DNA of 64,000 bases from Paenibacillus sp. GM2. Lineage in GTDB: Bacteria; Bacillota; Bacilli; Paenibacillales; Paenibacillaceae. The notes under the pieces were generated by a model. The model was not told where the DNA came from and did no database searches. It was given only the letters and a program-made list of their open reading frames with translations. The DNA is taken from the NCBI RefSeq assembly GCF_900069005.2, contig NZ_LN831279.1:1422612-1486611 (forward strand), read 5' to 3'. Position 1 is the first letter of the stretch. Every line of letters starts with the position of its first letter. The translations under genes were made by a program, and so were the position numbers. Shown here piece after piece: positions 44,962 to 52,598 of this stretch.

Positions 44962-45048
44962 AAAAGAGAATGGAAAAGATTGATGCAATCCATTCCCTCA
45001 AACACCTAAAAGAGGCTTTTATCAACAAGAAATTGGAGGAGCGTCAAA

Positions 45049-46254
45049 ATGGATTATCGTAAGAAAACTGTGGTAGCTTCAGTGGCTGGCTTAACGTTAG
45101 AAGGGATGGACATTATGTTTATTTCCTTCGCGATGACAATGATTATTTCAGAGTTCAACATTGATCTCGCAACGGGTGGACTGATTTCATCCATAACGAA
45201 TATTGGTATGCTGTTAGGCGGTATTATTTTTGGAGTTTTAGCTGATAAGTATGGTCGGGTAAAAGTGTTTACGTACACCGTCTTGTTGTTCGCAATAGGG
45301 ACAGCGCTAACTGGACTCGCAACGAATATTGAACAAGTTTATATTTATAGATTTGTCGCAGGTCTTGGCGCAGGAGGCGAATACGGAATAGGCATGGCTC
45401 TTGTTGCCGAGGCCTGGCCGAAGAATAAGCAAGGAAGAGCTTCTTCATATGTTAGTGTAGGGGCTCAGTACGGAGTTATTTTAGCAGCATTGCTTAGTGC
45501 AGTGATTCTACCGACATTAGGGTGGAGAGCTTTGTTCTTCGTGGGTGTGTTACCTGTCATTTTCGCATTCATTGTACGTAAGAATCTTGAGGAGTCACCG
45601 GAATGGCTGGCAGCTCAGAAAAATAAAAAAGAGGCCAATAAAGGGAAGTTAGCGGGACTTTTTGCAACGTCGAGAACATCGATGACGACCATTTCATTGA
45701 TTATTATGGCTACTGTACAAATTGCCGGTTACAATGGCTTAATGATCTGGCTGCCATCGATGTTGCAGAAATCTCAAGGTTTATCCGTTTCAAGCTCCGC
45801 TTTATGGACGATTAGTACGGCGGTTGGCATGATTATTGGGATGCTTGCGTTTGGACGGTTTATGGATCGATTTGGTGCCAAGCGTGCTTTTGGTATATTT
45901 TTGCTTGCATCCGCATGCGCTGTGTTCTTGTACTCTTACGCAACGGGAAGTATTTCTATTTTGCTCGGCGGCGCGATCGTCGGCTTTTTCTCGAATGGCA
46001 TGTTTGCCGGGTACGGGGCTTTAATTGGTAATTTTTATCCTGTGCAAATTCGGAGTACAGCGACAAATACGATTTTTAACTTCGGTAGGGCTATAGGAGG
46101 GTTTTCGCCAATCTTTGTGGGTTATATCCTTCAAAGCTATGATATGACGGTCGTAATGATCTATTTAGCTGCCTTATACTGTATTTCCTTCATTGTGATG
46201 TTAACTTTAAAAAAAGGCTCAAAACAGGCTCTGCAATCGGTTGAAGTGGAGTAG
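45049..46254 (+). CDS. MFS transporter under PyrR control (probable pyrimidine-related substrate)
   Basis: 401-aa major facilitator with 12 predicted membrane segments. The family loop GVLADKYGRVKVF lies between helices 2 and 3, and GLGAGGEYGIGMALVAEAW in helix 4 resembles the AAHS (aromatic acid:H+ symporter) branch. Its name would normally be 'MFS transporter, substrate unknown'. The PyrR attenuator immediately upstream argues that it imports a pyrimidine precursor or base such as orotate, dihydroorotate or uracil (inference). ATG 45049 has TTGGAGGAG upstream. It is monocistronic and surrounded by repeats. Confidence 0.85.
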   Translation: MDYRKKTVVASVAGLTLEGMDIMFISFAMTMIISEFNIDLATGGLISSITNIGMLLGGIIFGVLADKYGRVKVFTYTVLLFAIGTALTGLATNIEQVYIYRFVAGLGAGGEYGIGMALVAEAWPKNKQGRASSYVSVGAQYGVILAALLSAVILPTLGWRALFFVGVLPVIFAFIVRKNLEESPEWLAAQKNKKEANKGKLAGLFATSRTSMTTISLIIMATVQIAGYNGLMIWLPSMLQKSQGLSVSSSALWTISTAVGMIIGMLAFGRFMDRFGAKRAFGIFLLASACAVFLYSYATGSISILLGGAIVGFFSNGMFAGYGALIGNFYPVQIRSTATNTIFNFGRAIGGFSPIFVGYILQSYDMTVVMIYLAALYCISFIVMLTLKKGSKQALQSVEVE

Positions 46255-46613
46255 GGGGAGGGAGGGGCATTTTACCAGCCATTCTGGCAGCACGCTTAAT
46301 GTTGTGTTTAAAGGACTGGTTGGGTGCTTGCGCAGGGGCCGAAGCATACAGACTGCTCGTCGCATTCACCGCATCACCTGCATGCCCAGACTCCAATCTG
46401 TCACAAGGGCCGGAGTTATGCGCTGCTGATTAAAGAAAATGCTTCTTGTTGCACGGCGTCTCGAATGGACCGCATGGCGGGATTGCATAGTACTAATGAA
46501 TGAGTGCATTCCGTGATTGTGAGCTATGGTTCTTAGGAATATGGCTGTTAGAGTGCAATCCGTACATGTGGGGAAATAGTACTTACCGCTAAACAAACAC
46601 ACCCCGACACCTC
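46255..46613. other. intergenic region without recognised features
   Basis: No ribosome-binding-site-associated ORF, promoter or terminator could be supported between the MFS gene and the next palindromic repeat. Short frames on both strands look random. Confidence 0.5.
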
Positions 46614-46800
46614 TCTAACGAAACTGTGGCACGCTATTTGCGTGAATTTGAGGCCTTGAGAGTTCTAACGAAACACCATATCGCTATTTGAGCAAAAACG
46701 GGGAGTAATCCTGCATTTTTTACTAAATAGCGATACCCAGTTTCGTTAGAAATTTTCGGGGTCTTTTTTGGTCTAAATAACGATATGTAGTTTCGTTAGA
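46614..46800. repeat. TAACGAAAC nested palindrome, full copy (187 bp)
   Basis: Outer arms TCTAACGAAACTGTGGCACG and ACGATATGTAGTTTCGTTAG; inner arms TCTAACGAAACACCATATCG and GCGATACCCAGTTTCGTTAG. It lies 53 nt beyond the stop codon of the nuclease-like gene on the opposite strand. Confidence 0.9.
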
Positions 46801-46853
46801 GAATATATAGAGGTAATTTGCAGCGCTTGGGGTTCGATCACCAAATGGTTGAA

Positions 46854-47504
46854 TTATGACATTCGCAAACGATATTTGCGATATCTTTTGCTCCCGGTGG
46901 CTATCTCCAAATGATTCGCATCTACCAGCTTATGCAGGATACGCCGGGCGTATTGGTCTGAGATTCGCAGGTGATTTGCAAGCTCTGTCGGACTAAAAGA
47001 ACAGAACTGTCGTAGGGCATAACGTACGGTTTCCGCTTCAAGATAATCTAACTCGGGCGGTGCATCAACAGCCATAAACCTGCCAATAAAGGATAGAATG
47101 AGCTGTTGGCATCGCTGTGGCTCATCTTTAATTGAAAGGTACGCAATCGGTAAAATGATCCAATGATCCAGTGCCAACAAGCTATGCCGCCAGCAAAGAT
47201 CCTTAAACCGTCTAACGTCAAGATCCCGGGCATGAGGGCCGTAGCCTTGAATTTCGATGGCTCCCTTCATGGCTCCGGGAAGGTAGGCAAGATCGACGTA
47301 ACGATACCCGTTATGAAAATCGCGTACTTCCCACTCAGGGTATAAGTGATCGAAATGTTGAACGGCGGGATACCAAATGGTGCGTAAAAATTCAATTGTT
47401 CCGTGCCCCAGTCCTTTTACTAATAATTCGCGTCTCCTTTGATTTTCTTCCTGAGCAATATTTTTCTCCAGCCATTCCTCATACATTTGCTCAAATGTTG
47501 TCAA
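46854..47504 (-). CDS. PD-(D/E)XK nuclease-like protein with winged helix
   Basis: 216 aa. The N-terminal coiled helix is followed by a DUF559/Vsr-like PD-(D/E)XK core: VDLAYLP with Asp71, then IEIQGYGPHARD with Glu84 and Gln86 (the D-x12-E-I-Q arrangement). A Trp/His-rich segment follows (RHSLLALDHWIILPIAYLSI). Residues about 155-216 form a winged helix (FSPTELANHLRISDQYARRI). It is a possible site-specific nuclease-regulator. The start is TTG 47504 with GGTGGTG upstream. It is embedded between copies of the TAACGAAAC repeat. Confidence 0.65.
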   Translation of the reverse strand: MTTFEQMYEEWLEKNIAQEENQRRRELLVKGLGHGTIEFLRTIWYPAVQHFDHLYPEWEVRDFHNGYRYVDLAYLPGAMKGAIEIQGYGPHARDLDVRRFKDLCWRHSLLALDHWIILPIAYLSIKDEPQRCQQLILSFIGRFMAVDAPPELDYLEAETVRYALRQFCSFSPTELANHLRISDQYARRILHKLVDANHLEIATGSKRYRKYRLRMS

Positions 47505-47544
47505 TCTGCTTCACCACCGATTTGGAATTTTTAGTAACAAAAAA

Positions 47545-47573
47545 GCCGCCTCGATACAAAGTACCGAAGCGGC
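47545..47573 (-). terminator. terminator-like hairpin upstream of the nuclease-like gene
   Basis: GCCGCCTCGATA (47545-47556) pairs with TACCGAAGCGGC (47562-47573); the T-run lies on the reverse strand (GGCTTTTTTGTT). It is either the terminator of a lost gene or a leader attenuator. A near-identical hairpin occurs at 49235-49261. Confidence 0.6.
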
Positions 47574-47839
47574 GTATGCTTTACGACCACATTACTAACA
47601 AGTTTAACCTCTATCCTAGTATTTGGCAACTATTAGACTAGTTCCGTTTGCTGACTGCAATGCCAAACCACAATTTCATATGTACGGACAGCTCGGTGGG
47701 CGCCTCTGCGTTAGATGACTACAATGTCACACGCAATTGGAATGCCAGCCACTAACTAATTAGCCATGGGAAAAGCGGTTCTTCTAATAGTAACTGGAGC
47801 ATTCCACCAAGAAACTTGGCGCTTTAGTAGGCATACCCC

Positions 47840-48326
47840 GCTAACGAAACTGTGACACGCTATTTGGGCGAATTTGAGACCCCGGGAGTTCTAACGAAAC
47901 ACCATATTGCTATTTGTACGAAAAAGGGAAGAAATCCTGCATTTAAGCAAAAGTCGGAACCGCATTCAGGAAACTTGGCAGCTTTAGCTGGCGCATCTCA
48001 GCTAACGAAACTGTGGCACGCTATCTGGGTGAATTTGAGGCCTTGAGAGATCTAACGAAACACTATATTGCTATTTGGGTAGAAATGGGAGAGTGTAATC
48101 TTGCTTTGAGGAAACTGGCAGCTTTAGCTGGCGCATCTCAGCTAACGAAACTGTAACACGCTATTTGGTCGAATTTGAGGCCTTGAGAGATCTAACGAAA
48201 CACTATATCGTTATTTGAACGAAAATGGGGAGAAAACCTGTTTTTTCACTAGATAGCGATACCTAGTTTCGTTAGAAATTTACGAGGCCTTATTTGGTCT
48301 AAATAACGATACGTAGTTTCGTTAGC
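47840..48326. repeat. TAACGAAAC repeats: two left halves and one full copy
   Basis: Left halves start at 47840 and 48001 and a full copy spans 48141-48326. The half copies end in a shared connector (GGAAACTTGGCAGCTTTAGC, then TGGCGCATCTCA) that leads into the next TAACGAAAC. The pattern is consistent with unequal exchange. No coding sequence is seen. Confidence 0.9.
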
Positions 48327-48344
48327 CACAGGTGGACCACACTT

Positions 48345-48470
48345 TAGACGCACGTTGACCCTACTAAGGTTTCGGTTTTCGGTTCTAGGCACTTATAGGC
48401 AAAGCAACTAATAGGAATTCAGTGTGAGGAAAAAAGGCTTGAAACGTGGCAGCTTAGTCGGAATCCCCCA
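48345..48470. repeat. segmental duplicate partner of 49085-49240
   Basis: Shared blocks: ACGTTGACC.(T/A)CACTAAGGTTTCG-like sequence, then GGC.AAGCAACTAATAGGA against GGGCAACTAACAGGA, then TGTGAGGAAAAAA against TGTGAGGACAAAAAAA. The two segments appear to descend from one source. Confidence 0.55.
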
Positions 48471-48471
48471 G

Positions 48472-48792
48472 CTACTAAAACTGTAACACATTATTTGGGG
48501 AAAATTGAGGCCACCACGAGAGTTCTAACGAAACTTCATATTGCTATTTAAGCAAAAATCGGAACTGCATTCAGGAAACGTGGCAGCTTTAGTTGGCGCA
48601 TCTCAGCTAACGAAACTGTGACACGCTATTTGGTCGAATTTGAGGCCTCGAGAGATTTAACGAAACACCATATCGTTATTTGAACGAAAATGGGGAGAAA
48701 ACCTGCATTTTTCACTAAATAGCGATACCCAGTTTCGTTAGAAATTTACGAGGCCTTATTTGGTCTAAATAACGATACGTAGTTTCGTTAGC
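48472..48792. repeat. TAACGAAAC repeats: one degenerate left half and one full copy
   Basis: A decayed left half (CTACTAAAACTGTAACACAT) lies near 48472, and a full 187-bp copy at 48606-48792. The two are joined by the same GGCAGCTTTAGTTGGCGCAT connector as in the neighbouring cluster. Confidence 0.9.
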
Positions 48793-48794
48793 CT

Positions 48795-49100
48795 CACGAA
48801 CCCCGCACGTTGCCTACACAACACAGGTGAAGCCCCCGAACCCCGCACGTTATCTACACAACACAGGTGAAGCCTACGATTCCCCGAACGTTGACGCGAC
48901 AGGCCACAGGTGGACACACGAACCCCGTACGTTGCCTACACAACACAGGTGAAGCCCCACGAACCCCGCACGTTGCCTACACAACACAGGTGAAGCCTAC
49001 GATTCCCCGAACGTTGACGCGACAGGCCACAGGTGGACACACGAACCCCACACGTTGCCCGCACACCACAGGTGGGTCAAGCGTTACACGTACGTTGACC
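48795..49100. repeat. imperfect 38-42-bp tandem repeat, about seven units
   Basis: Units run ACGAACCCCGCACGTTGCCT, then ACACAACACAGGTGAAGCC; alternate units read ACGATTCCCCGAACGTTGAC, then GCGACAGGCCACAGGTGGAC. The pair of unit types occurs twice, so a composite of about 120 bp is duplicated. No coding frame is conserved across units. Confidence 0.85.
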
Positions 49101-49234
49101 ACACTAAGGTTTCGTCTTCTATACTCAATGGGTTTATAATACTGCCAAGTTCCTGGGCGATGTAAATGCGGTTAAGCAAAACCACTTACAGGCTGGGCAA
49201 CTAACAGGATTCCACCAATGTGAGGACAAAAAAA

Positions 49235-49261
49235 CCGCTTCGATTAGTTGCATCGAAGCGG
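49235..49261. terminator. terminator-like hairpin
   Basis: CCGCTTCGAT (49235-49244) and ATCGAAGCGG (49252-49261) with an A-run upstream, so termination would act on the reverse strand. It resembles the hairpin at 47545. Confidence 0.55.
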
Positions 49262-49324
49262 CGTCTACTTTATGGCCAATTTACATAATTGTAACTCGCG
49301 GTTATGAGTTTTGCAACTTTTGCT

Positions 49325-49552
49325 ATGCTAGACCTCAATAGGACGCAATTAGGGCGTTACTAGCATGCCGCTAGCATGTCACTAGACCGCTACTAAGGAC
49401 GCTGCTGGCATATGCGCCACTAGACCGCTACTAGCAAGCATGCCACTAGCATGACTAGACCGCGCCACTAGTATGCCACTAGACCGCCGCTAGCATGTCA
49501 CTAGACCGCCACTAGCATGTCACTAGACCGCCACTAGGACGCGCCGGATTAA
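49325..49552. repeat. CTAG-rich repeat tract
   Basis: About fifteen CTAG tetranucleotides lie in roughly 220 bp, mostly within units of the form GCCACTAGCATGTCACTAGA, then CC (22 bp, clearest at 49478-49540). No ORF is supported. Confidence 0.85.
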
Positions 49553-49671
49553 CTTGCCGGTGCTTGGAGGTGACTTTTAGATTAGTCCTTTTGTTATATA
49601 TCAGGAGGAAATAGATGGCATCTGGTAGAATACATAATTAAATAAATATATTGATAAGTGGGGAAAGAGAA

Positions 49672-51009
49672 ATGGCATTAATCGATGTAATCAAGTATGA
49701 CGGCTCCCCGGACGTTCTCGTATGGAAGCATCCCGAGACAGAATTAGGGACATGGACTCAACTCATTGTAAATCAATCCCAGGAAGCGATTCTGTTCAAG
49801 GATGGCAGAGCGCTTGATTTATACGGCCCCGGTCGTCATACGTTAAGTACGGCAAATATACCGATATTGAACAATATCATCAATTTGCCGTTTGGAGGAA
49901 AATCTCCGTTTTCGGCTGAAGTTTGGTATATCAACAAGGTAAGCTCGTTGGATGTAAAGTGGGGGACGTCCAGCCCGATTCAACTCCAGGACCCGAAGTA
50001 TAATATTATTGTTCCTGTCAGAGCTTTTGGGCAATTGGGCATTGAAATCGAGGATTCACGTAAATTCCTGACCAAATTGGTAGGAACCCTTCGCGGATTT
50101 ACCCAAAATACGCTGATCGAGTACTTCCGCGGCTTAATAGGAATGAACATAAACTCACTCATTACTTCCTATCTTGTACATAAAAAAATCAGTGTGCTGG
50201 AGATCAACGCATTTACTAGTGAAATGTCGGATCATTTCAAAAATGCAGTAGCCCCTTCTATGGAAGAATACGGGATTAATGTCCTGAATCTATACGTACA
50301 GAGCGTAAATCTACCGGAATCAGATCCTTCTGTAAAGCGTTTGAGAGATGCGCTGGCACGCAAAGCGGAAATGGACATCCTCGGATACAATTATCAGCAG
50401 GAGCGGACCTTTGATACATTAGAGGGAGCGGCCAAAAATGAAGGAAGCATGCAGGCTGGAATGATGGGGAGCGGACTTGGCTTTGGAATGGGAGCAGGTA
50501 TTGGCGGGCCGTTAGGAAATGCGATGTCCGAGCTTGCCGGAGCTATGAATACCAAAGCGATAGACAAGCAAGCTGCCGCCTACCGCATTTGTTCGAATTG
50601 CCAGCATGCTAATGAGGGGAACTCGGCCTTTTGCAGCAGCTGTGGCCAGCCGTTAGCGGAGAATATGCAGCATGCCGCTGCTAAGGAGACCGTCGCAACC
50701 TGCAACGTTTGCGGATCTCCGATTCAGAAGAATTCCAAGTTCTGTCCGAACTGCGGGGATAAATATTTTGCCTGCCCAAGATGCGGCACCGATAATCCGG
50801 AGAATAGCCTGGAATGTGAAAAATGCAAAGAACCGCTGCCTCGTCGTTGTCCAAAGTGCAGTGAATTAGTGCCGGGCGGCAGTAAATTCTGCGGGAATTG
50901 CGGTACGGAGGTCGTTCTAAGATGCAATAGCTGCGGACATGAGGTGGGGCCAAATCAAAAATTCTGTTTGGAATGCGGGGCCGGCCTATTGGAAGGGGGC
51001 AACGATTAG
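49672..51009 (+). CDS. SPFH (YdjI-like) protein with five zinc ribbons
   Basis: 445 aa. The N-terminal SPFH/band-7-like domain (about 1-260: VIKYDGSPDVLVWKHPETEL; EAILFKDGRALDLYGPGRHT) is of the YdjI/'virion core' type. A Gly/Met-rich linker (about 275-305) follows, then five CxxC...CxxC zinc ribbons (CSNC/CSSC, CNVC/CPNC, CPRC/CEKC, CPKC/CGNC, CNSC/CLEC). In Bacillus, YdjI helps recruit the PspA homologue YdjF to stressed membrane. ATG 49672 with GGGGAAAG is preferred over the Met at 49651. It overlaps the next gene by one base. Confidence 0.85.
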   Translation: MALIDVIKYDGSPDVLVWKHPETELGTWTQLIVNQSQEAILFKDGRALDLYGPGRHTLSTANIPILNNIINLPFGGKSPFSAEVWYINKVSSLDVKWGTSSPIQLQDPKYNIIVPVRAFGQLGIEIEDSRKFLTKLVGTLRGFTQNTLIEYFRGLIGMNINSLITSYLVHKKISVLEINAFTSEMSDHFKNAVAPSMEEYGINVLNLYVQSVNLPESDPSVKRLRDALARKAEMDILGYNYQQERTFDTLEGAAKNEGSMQAGMMGSGLGFGMGAGIGGPLGNAMSELAGAMNTKAIDKQAAAYRICSNCQHANEGNSAFCSSCGQPLAENMQHAAAKETVATCNVCGSPIQKNSKFCPNCGDKYFACPRCGTDNPENSLECEKCKEPLPRRCPKCSELVPGGSKFCGNCGTEVVLRCNSCGHEVGPNQKFCLECGAGLLEGGND

Positions 51010-51755
51010 TGGCAACCCATCGGTTACCTTTAGGAAAGATCGTATTGCTGGGTTTATATCTGGTAGCAGTCTTTTCAACGCTAATCTCGTTTTTGGCGCT
51101 ATATACGGGCTTTGTAATGACGATTTCCTTCTGGATTTCACTGGCCTCAGTGCTATTGGCGGAAACCGTTCTGTGGCGTTATGCGGATTATTGGTGCGGT
51201 CATGTCGATACCATTAAAAGAATGGTTCCCGGTTATCTGGCTTTGGGCATCGTTATTGTTGCTTATTTCGTAGCGGTACTTGCTTTTTCCTTTTTAACCG
51301 GATTTGCTGACATGGCCCTACGCTGGTTCATCCTCTTGCACGTGTTGACCTTTGCCATAGCGGTCATGCTCGGCGGGCTGCTTCTCTTGTTCCTAAGATC
51401 AGCTATCGCTCATGAAGAAGAGACGAGCACAGGGGTTGTCAACCTGCATGCTATTGAGATGGGCTTAAAGGAATTACACGAAAAAATTCGTTCCGTAGAT
51501 AGTCCGCACCGTTCTGAGATGGAGTCCGTTATGATCAAGCTGATCGACAAGGTTCATTACAGTGATCCGGTTACGCCACAATCCCTTTCATACATGGATC
51601 AATCCTTGTATCAGCAGATTCATTCCCTAATAGAGCAGGTAACGCTGATGCTCTCCGGCGACCAGGAGTTATCGTTTGAGCTTATTCTGCAAGGCTTAAA
51701 TGAATTCTCGGGTACACTTGCCAGACGCAACAGTCAGCTGCTCATATCGAAATAG
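51009..51755 (+). CDS. membrane protein of the SPFH module
   Basis: 248 aa with four hydrophobic helices in residues 8-150 (VLLGLYLVAVFSTLISFLAL; ALGIVIVAYFVAVLAF and others). A cytoplasmic helical C terminus contains HRSEMESVMIKLIDKVHYSD. It starts at GTG 51009, which shares a base with the stop of the SPFH gene; GGAAGGGGGC is 8 nt upstream. It is not recognised as a named family; position parallels YdjH-like partners. Confidence 0.7.
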   Translation: MATHRLPLGKIVLLGLYLVAVFSTLISFLALYTGFVMTISFWISLASVLLAETVLWRYADYWCGHVDTIKRMVPGYLALGIVIVAYFVAVLAFSFLTGFADMALRWFILLHVLTFAIAVMLGGLLLLFLRSAIAHEEETSTGVVNLHAIEMGLKELHEKIRSVDSPHRSEMESVMIKLIDKVHYSDPVTPQSLSYMDQSLYQQIHSLIEQVTLMLSGDQELSFELILQGLNEFSGTLARRNSQLLISK

Positions 51756-51788
51756 TCTATCAATGATTCAGGTTTAGGAGGTTATACC

Positions 51789-52421
51789 GTGAAAAAATTA
51801 TCCGGTGTCTTGCTTATGGTATTAGCAATAGGCTTGCTGCTTATTGGAATCGTCGGTTTTTTTGGAGGTTTAGCATCTTCTGAAATAGCGATTAGCATCG
51901 TTGCTATTGTTATATTAATTGTACCAGGCATTTTGCTGCTGGTGATGAGTGTCAGGATGGTTGATGCCAAGAAGCAGTCCCCGCTTAATATGGCAGGCTC
52001 AGGCTATCCTCAAGGTAGACCGGTCAATCCCGGTAACTATAACAGAATGCCAAATGGTGGACCGTATGGGATTCCTAATTCAAACCAACCGGGTCCCTCT
52101 GCAATGGGAACGGTTAATAAAGGTTTTGATCCGCTTGATGCCAGGTCGGTCAATGATTTTGTACAGGAGCAGCTCAAACAAGCAAGTAGTCAGGGGGTTA
52201 GAACCGTTACCACCAGTTATGTATATACTTCATCGACGGAGAATGGAAATCCCGTTAACGCTTTTCCGGGAGGGGCTGCTTCAGTAGCGGGAGGGGCTCC
52301 AAAAGCACCTGTATCCGTCGAGTGTCCGGGGTGCGGAGCTGTAGCTACGGTTCCACCGGATCGGGCGGTAAAGTGCGATTTCTGCGGTGCAGTAGTCCCT
52401 TATAAAGAAGCAACGACTTAA
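51789..52421 (+). CDS. two-TM protein with C-terminal zinc ribbon (YdjG-like)
   Basis: 210 aa. Two N-terminal membrane helices lie at about 5-28 and 33-57, followed by a Pro/Gly/Asn-rich linker (about 70-165) and a C-terminal zinc ribbon (CPGCGAVATVPPD...CDFCGAVVPY, about 178-203). It resembles B. subtilis YdjG in layout. It lies 33 nt behind the membrane protein gene with TTTAGGAGG, so the three genes form one operon. Confidence 0.75.
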   Translation: MKKLSGVLLMVLAIGLLLIGIVGFFGGLASSEIAISIVAIVILIVPGILLLVMSVRMVDAKKQSPLNMAGSGYPQGRPVNPGNYNRMPNGGPYGIPNSNQPGPSAMGTVNKGFDPLDARSVNDFVQEQLKQASSQGVRTVTTSYVYTSSTENGNPVNAFPGGAASVAGGAPKAPVSVECPGCGAVATVPPDRAVKCDFCGAVVPYKEATT

Positions 52422-52488
52422 TTATTTCATTAGCCTTACAGACGATAAGCCAAGAAGAGCTCACTATATTTCAGCAGGTGGGGGGTTC

Positions 52489-52548
52489 ATGGCTTATTTG
52501 CTGTATAGATACTCTAGCATCGATAACTGCCATGTCGCGTATACATAA
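52489..52548 (+). CDS. possible 19-aa small ORF
   Basis: ATG 52489 has AGGTGGGGGG close upstream and opens MAYLLYRYSSIDNCHVAYT followed by a TAA stop. No family is known. It lies in the gap between the SPFH operon and the glycosyltransferase gene, and may be a leader peptide or chance. Confidence 0.2.
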   Translation: MAYLLYRYSSIDNCHVAYT

Positions 52549-52598
52549 CTAATCTTGTTCAAGCAGTAGGTAGTTTCTGTCTGATTGGGGGGATCGAT

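Noticed and set aside
48795..49100. CRISPR array with about 40-bp units
   Set aside because: The whole unit repeats with gradual divergence; there are no alternating constant repeats and unique spacers and no cas genes.
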